DNA from: Ophiobolus disseminans
Lineage: Eukaryota; Ascomycota; Dothideomycetes; Pleosporales; Phaeosphaeriaceae
Length of the DNA: 64,000 nucleotides
Direction: 5' to 3'
NCBI GenBank assembly: GCA_010093685.1
Contig: MU006221.1
Location: 961,491 to 1,025,490, forward strand
Position 1 is the stretch's first letter, and each line of letters opens with the position of its first letter. Under the pieces are notes generated by a model. The model was not told where the DNA came from. It made no database searches and was given only the letters and a program-made list of their open reading frames with translations. Shown piece after piece: positions 1 to 11,630 of the stretch. Both the position numbers and the translations under genes were made by a program.

Positions 1-3000
1 CATGCTAGAGTGACCTGCAACGATGCCATGATCTCAATATGCAGAAAGCCTGAGCGGCAAGCGAGGCTCAACGTCCGTGTCGTCACAGACATCAGCCAAG
101 AAACCTTCCTTCATGGAAATGCCACGCTTGAGAAGACGACTGTCCATGACGGTTGGTTCTGGAAGGACATTTGCCAACATGCACAGAGGCTATGTTAGCC
201 GGCCTGTTCGGGTGGCCGGCGCTTAATGCTCGTTTCAACACACCGAAAATAGAAACGACAAGCGACAAACTTACCAAAGGAGGTAGAAAGTATGTCAGTC
301 GATTCGATGACGATGCTTCAAGCACATAGACGGAATAGCTTTGTAGTTGCTGCGGTTAGTGAACGCCTCGAAAGGTGGCTTGGGAACAATGCACTTACAT
401 GAAAAGATATTCATCACGTGCATGATCCAGAACCTGTGGAAATCTTAGCACTAACGAGACCATGAGCTATCAAGCTTGCAAGAGTACAGCATCAAATGAG
501 CTTTGCGCCGAACAGTGGTTGTAGACAGGCGGGCTGATACTTCAGGCACGCTAGGCCTCAGTCGCAAGACCCGCTCGGACAAAAGCCGGTAGAAACACAC
601 CATAACGGGAATCCTGCACGGCTCGCTCATAGGGATGAGGCAGTGTGGGCTTTGTGAGCCGATACTCCGTATGCTTGGCATGCATGCAGTGCGCTGGGAA
701 CAAAGCAGGAAAAGCCCACGAATTGTCTCTCGAAACACATACCTTGCTGAGCGAATTGCTCAATAACGATATCAAGCTAGTGATAAGCAGGATATCTGAA
801 TGCGGAGCCATGGAGTCAGCGACTGTCTCATATGCAGCTCCTACGTGGATACGACGTACTGGTCAAGCTAACGAAAATGAGCATCACGGGAGGCCCTGCA
901 CGCAAAGTCAATCTCTTTACCATGGTGAGTTCGAAGCAGGGATTGTATACCGAAATATGGCGATCTATTTACTGGGTCAGTAGGCGGTCGCTCCGAGTGT
1001 GTTGCGCAACTTACATCTCTTTGGCGACATCTGAGGCACGTGTTCGTCAGTTTCTGCACTGCCGCAGCAGTTCATTGAACTGAGGGGTTTCACTCACCAA
1101 AGCCGAGGTAACTCGATCTATGCAACGTTAGTCAATGGATCATGTTACATTGTCCATCCACTATAGTCTCACCCAAAGAACACCTTGATCAATATCCAGC
1201 TCTACACATTGTCGATCAGTACTGGGATCCAGGTGGTGACAGGGGAAGCTTACCATCTCCGTCGGCTTGAATTGATCGCGAGCTAATAATACGAATGTCG
1301 TCAGGAAACCTAGGAGCGAACGATATTAGTTGAAGCTAGCATTGTGGCTGTGTGGGAAAAGCACCTAGATACACTGGAAAAGAAGACGTATGTTAGCGAA
1401 ATGTCTCATGTTTCGCTCCCGTATCAGACGTACGGATGACAACAAGGGACAGGAATTCTACGTACGAAATTAGTAAATGTCTCAGATCCAATGCATACAC
1501 ACCGACACTCACTGATGAAGTCCTTGGTCTGTTCGCTCTTAGTTAGCCGCAACAGGCCAATGTTTGATGCCAACACTGACCATTTCTTTCAGACAGGGTA
1601 TCTACCTAGCAGTTAGCTCCATTCGTCCGCAAGAATGAGATTGACATGAATGTGCCGTGCCGCAATCGTCCAACAGCCCACGGGTGTCGCAGGGGAGCTG
1701 AAATATCAGAGCGGCGCAATCAGGCTCGCCTACACCCTGCGCAACGTATGGCTAGACAAGCGGGTAATTGTAGCTTACCAAAGTACCAAAGTAACGGTTC
1801 AAACTCAGAAGTGCGAAGATTCGTGGTACGAGGAAGAGGGCTTCCAGACCAAGAACGTCGTATGACAGCTCAATCAAGTCTTTGTTCGCAGATGAAAGAC
1901 CAACCATTCGCAGAATGCAAAAGACCATTCCAACCACGACAATGCTAATATCCCATGTCCACCAGAAATCTGAAGCATAGAAGCTTGTTTGTCCTGCGTC
2001 AGAAAAGTCGGCGAACTCGTCATAAGCAAAGCTGGCTATCCAGAGATACAGGAAGATCTCTGCAACTGTGACCCTCTCGGAGTTCCGATGCACAAGCACT
2101 GCGTAGTAAAGAGCGAGGAAGACGGCGAAGAACAACGTCTCGAACACCTTCAAGTACAGAGGCACGCGAAGGCGACAGAACAGATCTGCGTTACGGCGGT
2201 TGTACTTACGGGGCTTCTTGACCGAATTAACGCTGAGCGTCTCCCAGAATACGATGTCACCACGCCAAAGTCCGTTGATGATCTTTTGGACCGGGCGTTG
2301 ACTGAGAAACTTCTTCGCACCCGACACAGCCGCGATTTCGAGCGCACTGAGGTTTTCGCACTGAGATGTCAACGAGTTGAAGCGTGCGTTGGCGGTCCCT
2401 TGGATATCAGTATCAAAGTAGTCGCTCGATGAGGCCGCTAGGAGAGGGGTGTGTTCGCTCGCGCGGTTGGGGTTGCTTCCGTTCTGCTGATGGCTCTGGA
2501 GCCCTTCCTCGGCATTGTCGGCGCTGCTCGGGGAGGGAAGCGCTGGCAGCTCGACGAGGAGAAAATCGATGATGTCCCGATCCGACAGGGTGCTCAGGAA
2601 CTGCCACGCAACGTGTTCGCATGCAAATCCCCGAGCTTCGTTAACCCCTGGTTCGTCGCTTGCTTCCTCCAAGGCTGAAAAGTGCCCTTTTAGCGCTCTG
2701 ATCTAGTCAGCGCCGTTTTCTCGAGTGTGTAACAACAAAGTCACATGCGCAGGCGCATGGCTCGGGCCGGACGTACAGAAGAGCTGAGACGAGCGCGGGA
2801 TGGTGGCATCGATCCGACAGGTAGACTACGAGCGGGTGCAAAGCACGGCCTTGCTGGCTCCTGCGGAAGTCCTCGAAGGTGTGTGGGAGCCGCACTGTAT
2901 GGTCGAAGTATCTGTTCGCGTGTCAGAACAGCAGGCAAGTACAACCGGCGCGCACTTGCTGGCTCAGCTTGTCTACGAGATTGCCGAAACTCTCCTTGTC

Positions 3001-3063
3001 GTCTATTTCGGGCACGCTAGGGTTGTCGTCGGAAGGCCATCTGGGCGTCGACGGTAATGACAT
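1..3063 (-). CDS. Yvc1-type TRP vacuolar calcium channel, partial at left edge
   Basis: Putative Ca2+-permeable cation channel of the fungal Yvc1/TRP family, expected in the vacuolar membrane releasing Ca2+ to the cytosol. The ATG at 3063-3061 opens a short first exon; the long second and third exons carry the N-terminal domain (CHHPALVSALL, ALEIAAVSGAKKFLSQR, FCRLRVPLYLKVFE) and the first membrane helices, ending FGTL at 1779. The rest is split into tiny exons that rebuild the family core when joined: IPCLKEM (1581-1601), TKDFI (1513-1528), KFLSLVVI (1434-1457), a 9-nt exon (1365-1373), GFLTTFVLLARDQFKPTEM (1254-1309), SWILIKVFFG (1173-1201), SSYLGF (1098-1117), DVAKEI (1015-1030), SPYF (951-964), GPPVMLIFVSL (860-895), ILLITSLISLLSNSLSK (about 796-740) and VLEASSSNRLTYFLPPL (near 320-270). 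At least 16 introns. The C-terminus runs off the window. Family call is firm; exact edges of the first three exons are approximate. Confidence 0.87.
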
Positions 3064-3320
3064 TGTCACGGGGTGCTATTAACATGTGCAATCGCAATTG
3101 CCTCTACAGCCATGGGGAAAGATGCAGGAACGCGAGACGTGGGGCGCTTTGGTAGCGCGTAACGATGGCCGAGGTCGTGGCGGTCGCTGAAGCGCGTCAT
3201 CTGCTTGGCGACCATCGCTCCTTCCTCTGTCTTCAGCTTCGACACCCGACCACTCCATCTGAGCCAGACTCACAATGGCCCAGAGTGGCCTTGGTCACAC
3301 CTGATTTCTCTCTACTAACC

Positions 3321-4787
3321 ATGCCCGACGATGCTAACTTCTGCAATGGCCGCCTCCGCCTGGCTGCATTTCTTCGAGTTGTGGAGCGTGACATGCCTCA
3401 GCGACCATCACGCTTTAAGCGACGCGTATCTCTCGTCGAAGAAGAGCATGGCGACAGTGGCGAGATTGAGCCCTTGGCTAACAGCGAAGAACCAAGTTCC
3501 CCCCAAATTAGCGAAGGAGTTGCAGTTGTCACTCATAATCTACTGGGAGAGCCTCCGGAATCTACGCACGAGTATGACGTCCCTCGTTCCCCAACACCAA
3601 TAGGACTCAACCCGGATCTTCACATCGGCGTAGACAGTGTTGTTGTTCCAGAGGATGCTCCAGCCGTCACTAGCCACTTGGCTAACAAAGTCACCACGCA
3701 CATGCGGAAGGCAGTTGGGATCGTGCACACCCCAGCATCGAAAAAGTCACTCCGCAAATCTCATGGATCTTCAAACACACGGAAAAGGCGACTACCTGTG
3801 AATGGGCTCGCTATGTTGCGAACGACCACATCAGATGGCCTCCCGGAGCCGGGTGTAAGAAGCAACTGAGTGGAGACCCAATGTCGCATTTGGCAATCTA
3901 ACAAGACCGCTAGGACGCTATCGATGTTCTCGCTGTCCCGATTACAGAGGCAGATCCTATACAAGACAGCCAACTAACCGCAAGTTTAGCTCCTGACAGT
4001 CTTGTCCCTGTATGTGTCTCCATTTCTTACGCATGAGTCGACTGACAACTTCTAGGACATGCCGCACACGGGCGATATGAAGCCGGAAAAATCAATGGCC
4101 AACGGCATTCGTCATCAGCCTCCATCACGCATCTTCTATGCTGTTCAGCCTCCGAGAAGCCTAATATCTGCATTGCGAGAGCCTGCGGCCCCAATGAAGT
4201 CTCAGCAAGTATGTCGTACAGGACTGCAGTTCGTAGCCGATGGTTTTGTAGGCTGCGAACTCGACGTTATATCCACGACGAAGCCACGGCAACGAGCGAG
4301 GATCGACTCTCGGAAAGGCAAGCATCCTTCTGTGGGTAGCGCCTTAGCTCTGGCGAGCGGATCACTCCCTTTACCTCCCAACCAGGGCGAAGTTCTCTCA
4401 ATCGTCTCGCAACATGTGACTACAGAGTTGTCGCAATCATCCGTCCTCGCATACAGTCATGAGCAGGCAGCAACGGCACCCAGCCAACTCACTTTGACAA
4501 AGACACAAGGCACTACAGAAAATGCCAGTCCTTATCATCTCAGCTTGACAAGATGGGAAAGCGCAATTCGAAACCAGCTCTCCAGCATTATAGCGCCTGT
4601 CCGGCGGCATTCAGAAAGCTCCGAATCAGAAGCCATTACTGAGCATCAATCTACTTTGGACGATGAGGACACATTCGAGGACGATAGTACTGAAGACACC
4701 ACTTACAATCCTGTGCACCTGGGCCGCAGACCGACGTTTTCCGATGACCACAGCTACTTCAAGAGAGCAATGCAAGAGCTAGATTGA
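3321..4787 (+). CDS. Hypothetical protein, low complexity with acidic C-terminus
   Basis: No family recognised. A three-exon model (3321-3854, 3950-4009, 4056-4787) has canonical GT-AG introns, all in phase 0, and gives 441 residues. The protein is hydrophilic, rich in Ser, Thr, Pro and charged residues, with a basic patch (KKSLRKSHGSSNTRKRRLP) near residues 150-170, an acidic stretch (DDEDTFEDDSTEDT) near the end and a C-terminal tail HLGRRPTFSDDHSYFKRAMQ. No signal peptide or membrane segment. This composition fits a nuclear or scaffold protein, which is inference only. The frame is open upstream to an ATG at 3165, so a longer N-terminus is possible; the ATG at 3321 was chosen because the added residues look non-coding. 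It is divergent from the Yvc1-type channel gene, 257 bp away. Confidence 0.5.
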
Positions 4788-5589
4788 AAAGGGACCGAAG
4801 ATAACAATGGCGACTTCTGGTCTCACCACAACACAATGGCATGATACAGTAGCATTCTTTTTCGATTGATTGCTGTTTGTTGTGTCAAGGTATGATTCGG
4901 TACGCGGGCATCTTAGGTAACATCTCTTGATACATCGCAAAGCATGGTTAGAGTCAAAGATTGATCCTCGCAGTACATGGTACTCTACCAATGAAGTATA
5001 TACTCTACTCGCTTTTCTTCGCGGCGTTTGTTGCTGGAAAATTGAAATGCACGCGTTGCGACAACTAAGAGTCGAGGATTTCCAACAAGGAAACGGTTTA
5101 ACATCACGTGATCATCGTTGAGTTAGGGTGAATTGGTGTCTGAAGCAGCGTTCTTCAACTAGACGACTTCTTTGAAATGTGGTCTTGCAGGTGTCCGCGA
5201 CATTATCAGGATTCTTCTCATGGCAACATCTCGCTGGGATGGTGTTCAAGCCTCGTTCGGTACGGGACTTGGTTTTGGCGTGCCGGCCGGTCACGAGCTA
5301 TTTTAGTGTAGCGCTGTCGCAGGTCAGGCACCAACATCGATCGTCAAACCAAACGGCTTCCCCTGTAGCAAGAGACCTGGTGCTGGAAACAAAGAAACGT
5401 TTTGCCAGCATGGTCAGACTACCCTCCCGACACTTGACTCGAAGTCACTGACTGTCATGTCGCAAATATTTACATACCTACCCCCCGTGCTCCGGCAAGA
5501 ACATGTTGCTGCGCGCCTTCATCCTTCATTACGAACTTCATTGACAGAAGAAGACCCTGGAGTTATACCTTAACACAGAACACAGTGAG
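4788..5589. other. Intergenic region, no gene seen
   Basis: About 800 bp between the hypothetical gene and the DUF3112 gene. Short open frames here lack family features. The last 150 bp should hold the promoter and leader of the downstream gene; no clear TATA box or repeat was seen. Confidence 0.6.
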
Positions 5590-7166
5590 ATGGCAGCCCA
5601 AGCTGGAACGCCTCCAATGGTACGCATATATCCCAGCCGCGATGAACGCGACGCACAAGTACCTTAATGACCAGCTAACAATTATAGGCATATCAAGGTC
5701 GTCCATATGCACCCATGATCTGGCCCGCTGGAGGGCCACCAGTCAAGCGCATCGATATTCCGGCTCAAATAATCTTCATGCTACTTTTTGTAGTTGGAGC
5801 AGTAGTTCACATGAAGATCTTTAAGGGAAATAGATCAAGAGGGCACAAATTTCTGCCCAACTTGTTCATCTTGTGTATGAGCACTTTCCTTTCCGTTACA
5901 CTTGAAGACATGCTGACAGTAGAAGTTTTCTGCATGTCGCGCATTCTGACCTGCATCCTTCGAACCGCGTCAGTATCGTTGCCACGTAATGTTCGCCTGG
6001 CTATTGCTGCTCAAATATTCCTTGCCGCTGGTGTGCTTATCCTCTTCATTATCAATATCGTCTTCGCGATACGCCTTGTCAGATCAACCCATCGAGATTT
6101 CGGGTGGCATCCTGCGTTCGGTATTGCCTTCAAGCTACTATTTATAGTCGTCGGCGCCACCCTAGTTATGGTCATAACTGGCACAGTGCAGAGCTTCTAC
6201 ACACTCAACCCAGAGATTCGGGCTACGGATCGGTCTCTCCAACTTTATGGATCTACACTTCTAGCCGTCGTCGCCACGCTGCCGCTTTTTATGGTCGCGC
6301 TTACCTTGCTCATTCCATACTCGCCGCTCGACGAATTTGGCACGGGGCGCCTGCGCACGAAGGTCATAACACTGGTCGTCAGCGCCACCTTACTTTCCAT
6401 AGGCGCATGGTATCGATGTGGAATCGCCTGGCAGCCGCCCGTCCCACGCTCGCAGCCATTACCAGGATACCTAGGCAAAGCACCCTTCTACATCCTGAAC
6501 TTCCTGATCGAATTCCAGACCGTGATCATGTACGCCGTACTACGAGTCGACCAACGATGGCACATCCCCAACGGTGCAAAAGGGCCAGGCTCATACTCCC
6601 GCTCCCAACACCTCGCCGACGTGGAAATGCAAGATTCGCGCCCGCCCTCAGCCAACACCTCGGCTACCAAGACCAGCACAAGCATCCACGAAGACAGCAA
6701 GAACGATTCCAAATCCGAACTCGACATCGACATGGACATCGAAAAAGCCATGCCCCTCCCCACCATTCCCCACCCCGCAACCCGCTCCCGCCCAACCTCC
6801 TCCCGCCCACAATCCCTCCTCCAGCAAATCCTCACCAAAGCCCCCACATCTGCGCAAAAGCGCCAATGGCGCGCCTCCGAAGAATCCCGCATCGTGCGCC
6901 GCCTCGGCGGGCCGTGGTCGCAACTTCCCAGCCCCACCGACTCCACTTTCAGCGCCGACGTCGACGACGAAACGCGCTCGATGGTTAGTGCGGAGACGGG
7001 GATTAGCGCAGGCACGGGATTGAGTATGAGGGCCGCGGCGGCGCCGAGTCTACGGGATACGCTGAGGGGTGAGGATAGGGATTGGACGCCTGAGATTGAG
7101 TGGGAGTTGGCGAGCCCGAGGAGGTTTTTGAGCTTGAAGAAGAGGAGTTTGAGTTTGTTGAGGTGA
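5590..7166 (+). CDS. DUF3112 family integral membrane protein
   Basis: Fungal multi-pass membrane protein of unknown function (DUF3112). Exon 1 (5590-5619) encodes MAAQAGTPPM; a 68-nt intron (5620-5687) leads to exon 2, which reads AYQGRPYAPMIWPAGG and onward, 502 residues in total. About seven hydrophobic helices fill residues 25-290, followed by a family signature of the type WYRCGIAWQPPVPRSQPLPGY, a last helix, and the motif VDQRWHIPNGAKGPGSY. The C-terminal 170 residues are a Ser/Pro/Thr-rich cytosolic-type tail with acidic patches and no domain. The short first exon is supported because it gives a strong N-terminus and in-frame splicing; starting at the ATG at 5715 would drop the conserved start. 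No function can be assigned. Confidence 0.78.
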
Positions 7167-7858
7167 GGTGGGGTTGGGATGGGGCAGGGTGATTGTGTTG
7201 GAAATAGGGTGGTGTAAGATGTAGAGATGGTAATGCTATGTAATCATATTTCCTTATATTCGTATACTTCGACTTCGATCACATCTATCGCCTCCCTCCA
7301 TCCAGCGCACCACATTCAGAGCACTTCCAAATCGAGGCTTTCGCACAAACCTTCGGCTCTCTGCTCGGAGACATGCACGTTTCATAAATAGATCGAAACA
7401 CGCAAAACTTTAAACTCTGAAGGTGGTGCCTCAGTGCGCCTGTCAGACGTTTCAAACCATATGATAGTGCTACACTCCCGATTCAGCGCATCACAAATGT
7501 TTCGTTGAACGCCATAAGATGAAATGAAATACGTTAACGAGATATTGTATCTATCCATGTCGTTTTTGATGAGTTGGGGACTTATTACTTGTAGACCGCC
7601 AATGGTTGTAGAGCCTGTATGTATCTGCAGGAATTTGAAGAAGCCAAGTTAGATTTGGGAATACTCATCACTCCTTAGACATGAAGACAAGTGCAACATG
7701 GAAGAAAGTTTGATAATAATAATAAGCAGTACGAAGTTTTAGCTAGGGTATCGTATGTTCCAGTCCTCACCCCAAGCCATGCAATTGCCCTCTCGTAATA
7801 TCATGATTCATAATTCGTCCCTCACCCATACTTCGTGTTCATGCGGGTATCTCTGCAG
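7167..7858. other. Intergenic region between convergent genes
   Basis: Roughly 690 bp between the 3' ends of the DUF3112 and GH15 genes, moderately AT-rich. It should hold both 3' UTRs. No open frame, repeat or RNA gene was recognised. Confidence 0.6.
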
Positions 7859-9486
7859 TCACGCATCGCGCGCCATCTTGCGCGCTCTCACGGCGCCCAA
7901 GAACGCGCCGTAGCTCCACGTCAAATCCCGTGCGCCCCTCATGTAGCCAGTCACCCTGTCAAACTGTTCGCTCATGCTTCCCTGCGCATCAACATGTGTC
8001 TTCACCACCTCGAGGAAGCCGTCGCCGGTGACTTTAAGTTTCTCGATGATGGAGTGGTATAATGCGTCGCTGGGCCCGAAAGTGCCGGCTTCGACGTCGA
8101 GGCTCGAGGTTGCGAGGAGAGACTGGTAGAATGATAGGCCGAGCGGGGTGATGGTGAGGTTGGAGGCGACGGAAATGTGCGATGCGGTGCGATACAGGAT
8201 CTCGGCGGCGGAAGATGTGCATAAGAACCACGGGTTTCCACCTCTGTTAGAAGTTCCATAACCGTCATAAACGTCTTCTGGGTAGCGACCGATGCCTGTG
8301 CCCTCGAAGGGGTATTCTTCGACATCGTCATCTTGGTCTTCGGATGGGCTGCTGTTGATCGGGAAGCGGTCGTGCTGGTCGCGAGCCAGTTCGAGGAGCG
8401 AGATGAGGATCTCATCGGACCATGGTGGGAATACAGCTTCGTCTTGAGAGGCGTCGGACGGTAGTGCGTGGATGGATCCGAGGAGAAGACCGCAGTCCAA
8501 ACCCGTGCGTTTGCTCCACAGAGTTTCGACTAAATGACCTTTGCCAGGATTCCAAAACTTTGTCAAGAGGTTCTCAATGTAGCCGGCTTGTTCCTGATAC
8601 CACTCTGCAGCACCAAAATCTTCAAACGACCTTGCAAGATCGCTTCCTTCTCGCAAGCTCCTCGCGCTGACCATGAGATTGAAGAAGTGCAACCCCTCGA
8701 CCTCTTCCCACAGATCGAAGCCCGACTCGATCCAGTGATGGCTCACGTACTCGAGATCTGCCTTGATCACGCTGTTCGGCGGCATCGAGGGGTGATAGTA
8801 GGGCTTGAAGAAGTCAACAGCGTTGTTCGAGGACCAGAGAGAAGGATGTGAGGCATTGTATTCGCGTAGGTAGTGCATGAGCGTTAGGGCACGCAATGCA
8901 GGTCCATCGCGCTGAGGTCGACCCCAGGAGCCTGTGAAAGGCTTGCCATCCACGCCAAACTTCGGTTCGCCAAGGCCTGACAGATCGTCAAACGAGCCTG
9001 AGGGGTTTGTGGTATGTTGAATGTCACTCTGGAGGGAGGTATACGCATCGAGTATGGTGGAGAGCTGCGAAGCGAGGGAAGAGGACGGATCATCGGCGTA
9101 CATGTCTACGAGCGAGTTCATGGTGATTGCGGCGTCGCGCACCCCTACGTGGTTGTTAACCGGTTCCGTCTGATCTCTGTAGAGATGGTCCACCTACATT
9201 GAAACCAATAGTCTGGCTCATCTGTGCTCGGGCTCGCGACTACGGTGCCAGCTGCGACATCTTTACCTACGACGTTTCTGCCACCTGGCGCAACATTTGC
9301 GAGCAATTTGTCCAGTGCTATCCGTTCTTCTGTTTGTATCCATACATCCAGTGTGTCCTGCAGTGGCTGTTGCTGACTTTGTGCATGGCCGACGCTTAGG
9401 AAGTGGTTGAGATGAGGGAGCGGTGGTATCGAGAAGGCAGAACCATGGAGGACAATGCATGCTAGGCTCAGGGTTCGAACGAGCAT
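7859..9486 (-). CDS. Glycoside hydrolase family 15 glucoamylase, secreted
   Basis: Predicted exo-acting glucan 1,4-alpha-glucosidase releasing glucose from starch or glycogen ends. Two exons (9486-9198 and 9144-7859) joined over a 53-nt intron restore the GH15 substrate-site sequence YWFQWVRDAAIT; the product is 524 residues. Start ATG at 9486 gives a signal peptide (MLVRTLSLACIVLHGSAFS). Further GH15 features are the GSWGRPQRDGPALRALTL block, a DLWEEVEG catalytic-acid region, and the C-terminal SEQFDRVTGYMRGARDLTWSYGAFL segment. The protein stops straight after the catalytic (alpha/alpha)6 domain, so it has no CBM20 starch-binding domain, unlike the large Aspergillus glucoamylases. Acts outside the cell or in the wall or vacuole. 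Confidence 0.9.
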
Positions 9487-10215
9487 GTTGATGGTTGACG
9501 AGGGTAGGGTGGGGCAAATCAAGTTCACAGGTTAGCAGCTCATAACTTGCGCACCAAAGAAGCAGTAAAGGACGGAACAAGGTGTGAATTGAATATGATC
9601 GAACGCAGGTGCCTTGTCCACGGGAGCCACGTTCGCTGGCGATCAGGTTGTTCCTCCTCCCAGTTTTGACTTCCGCGGCGACCCTCGACGCCTAGCCATA
9701 ATTTGGGTCGTGACAGGTTCATGTGCCAACAGCGGCGGTGAAGTCAAAACGTGGCAGCGAGTCGGAGGGCGTGGAGAAGTAAAAAGTCGCGTGCGTGTGA
9801 CGTCCAGAGAGCGCCAGCACGTCACGCGCGCAGGCCAGCTCCATGCAAGGAACTGGGCCATTTTCGCGTGCGTCAGATGGCGCCTCGGCTGCCTACCACC
9901 TTGTTCCGTGACCACCACCACCAACACCACACGAACAGCAACAACCCTGCCAAGCCCGTGTCGCAATACGGAGACTGCTTGCAAAGGTGCGCATACTATA
10001 GTCATGCTACACATAGGATGGTGCGCTCAATGGAGCTCCTCGAGTAGGCGAACTGCGTCAGGTATGCGACAGCAACCAAGGCAAAACCAACGATACCATA
10101 CTCGCCTCACTACTCCGTCTCACACAGCACAAATTGGTCCCAACATCTTCAACTTCCTCTTACTCGAGCTTTGATGTTTGTCTAGGTCAGACTCTTTGAT
10201 TGCTTCCTGAGGACT
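9487..10215. other. Intergenic region / GH15 promoter side
   Basis: Upstream of the GH15 gene. Overlapping long frames on both strands (9614-10174 and 9643-10014) are compositionally random, with no start context or domain. No repeat or RNA gene recognised. Confidence 0.5.
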
Positions 10216-10416
10216 ATGTCTCTCCCTGTCGCCAAGACCATGGAAATGAACCGCAACATCGTCACCGAAATCCCGTTCCAGCTCTCCTGGACTCTAGCGA
10301 GCGTTCAATACGATACTACTAGGAGTGAACCCGACCAATTTTCAATTGTTTTTGAAGGTACTCCATCGATCTAACCAGATACTAATTTTGGTTTCCTCCA
10401 CTGCTTAGTTCTCTAG
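10216..10416 (+). CDS. Possible short two-exon gene, unknown
   Basis: A candidate of 49 residues: ATG at 10216, exon to 10357, a 51-nt intron with a GTACTC donor, two CTAAC-type branch sequences and TTAG acceptor (10358-10408), then a terminal exon ending TAG at 10416. The peptide starts MSLPVAKTMEMNRNIV and has no signal peptide or known domain. It may be a genuine small gene or the broken 5' end of a longer one, since the MITE-like repeat begins 160 bp downstream. Support is only the coding-like frame and plausible intron. Confidence 0.28.
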
Positions 10417-10571
10417 GTGGGCAGGTACGACGTCGAGAAACGCCTGGAAAACGTTCCAATATCCGTTCGGCCTGAGGCGATCAATAGAAAAGCACCAATA
10501 TACCTGTGCGTTGCTTCAAGAAACATATCGCGATACATAAGCCCTATTCCGTCCCATCATCCTGACTAGTA

Positions 10572-10805
10572 GGGTGTATACGTAGGAGCTCGTATTTGCT
10601 GATGCACCACGAGGTGCTTGTACCTTACCTAAGTAGGATCTTAACAGAGAGTTTGTATATCCTCGCTGCACTATAAAAGGGTTAACAAGCCTCGATAAGG
10701 ATACAAAGGTAGACAGGCCTATATATACTAAGATAGAACAGTATATATAGTTGCACGTTGACTACTCAGTGCATCACCAAATACGAGCTCCTTCGTAGAG
10801 CGACA
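10572..10805. mobile_element. MITE-like element with terminal inverted repeats
   Basis: About 230 bp bounded by inverted repeats. The left arm near 10582-10607 (GTAGGAGCTCGTATTTGCTG, then ATGCAC) is the reverse complement, with one or two mismatches, of the right arm near 10769-10795. Weaker similarity continues outward to TA dinucleotides that could be a TA target duplication. The interior is AT-rich (ACTATAAAAGG, runs of TATATA) and has no coding potential, as expected of a non-autonomous DNA transposon. The outer ends are uncertain by about 10 bp. Confidence 0.6.
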
Positions 10806-11104
10806 CTAATGACCTACCTCAAATCAGCTGCTCTACCCAAAGTCATCACTCTTAAGCGTAAAAATACTCTGATCCAAGTGCTCGTCGCTCTTGCTTGCTG
10901 GAAGGCTTTCCGCTGTGCGCTACAAGGGCTGGACGCATCGTCGCTGCCCATGGACCACGTCCGGCCCTCACTTGTGGCATTTACAACCGTGGGAAGCCGC
11001 ACACTCAGGGCTCTTCGCGCAAAACAAGAGCACGCTTCTCGCATCTGTCCCATCCATCTCATCTCACCACCCGTTTGCGAGTAGGAAGATAGCCATAGAT
11101 GAGC
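10806..11104. other. Gene-poor spacer before the tRNA-like array
   Basis: About 300 bp with no convincing gene. The frames here are short and overlap one another. The segment near 11031-11060 loosely resembles the 5' part of the tRNA-like repeats (GAGCACGCTTCTCGCA), so it may belong to the decayed copy ending at 11170. Confidence 0.4.
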
Positions 11105-11170
11105 ACTACCTTTTGTAGCGGTAGGTGGTGTCTTACTGCGAAAGACCCGCGTTCGATCCGCGGGATGCTC
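11105..11170 (+). ncRNA. tRNA-like element, 3' half only (decayed copy)
   Basis: Carries a T-arm with perfect stem CCGCG-TTCGATC-CGCGG followed by acceptor-like GATGCTC, preceded by GCGAAAGACC as in the intact copies, and followed at once by a T6 run, a Pol III terminator. A convincing 5' acceptor and D-arm partner is missing. Same family as the copies from 11279 to 13482. Confidence 0.5.
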
Positions 11171-11278
11171 GTTCTTTTTTGTCCTTCACATCTCATCCGA
11201 ACATATCTAAACCGTTTTTACAATGCTACTTTCTGCAACTATACATGCTCAACAATACTTACTAAGTCAGACACAATA

Positions 11279-11421
11279 GGGCATTTGGTCCAGCGGCAAG
11301 ACATTCGCACACAACGAAAGAAACCGACCTCCTGGTAGGGAGACCCTGGGTAACAATGTACTCTGCAGCAGAGCAGTCGGTGTGTTCCGCGAAAGACCTG
11401 CGTTTGAATCGCGGAGTGCTT
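11279..11421 (+). ncRNA. Intron-bearing tRNA-like Pol III element, copy A
   Basis: Folds as a tRNA cloverleaf with a large insertion in the anticodon loop. The acceptor GGGCATT pairs with AGTGCTT (with G-U pairs); the D-arm/box A is TTGGTCCAGCGGCAAGAC; the anticodon stem is TTCGC/GCGAA; the T-arm/box B is CTGCG-TTTGAAT-CGCGG. The insertion is about 75 nt, the shortest in the family, and has a CTCTGCAGCAGAG hairpin. It lacks the CACTTAACCGTG hairpin of its relatives. Confidence 0.62.
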
Positions 11422-11630
11422 GTAGGTTATTTCTGCTGCTTTAGGGGGGAAGACGTGGGGCGAAGGAGGAGGCGTGTGGTTCTTTCGGATGTGTCTAGTG
11501 ACGCGTATATAGCATCTATGTACAAGCTTAGGAAAAAGATGTTTTTTTGTATCCCTCTCTTCCTCAAAAGCTGACTACTCTTCTTCTGTACATCCCGCCC
11601 AAGTTCAAATAATTCCATCAATCCCCTTCC

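Noticed and set aside
1989..2432. A 147-codon plus-strand frame
   Set aside because: It is antisense to the membrane-helix exon of the Yvc1-type channel, which has strong family similarity.
6104..7023. Long plus- and minus-strand frames overlapping the end of the DUF3112 gene
   Set aside because: Shadows of a GC-rich coding region; biased Pro/Arg/His or Gly/Arg composition and no domain.
9614..10174. A 186-codon plus-strand frame and an opposing 123-codon frame
   Set aside because: Mutually overlapping, random composition, located in the expected GH15 promoter.
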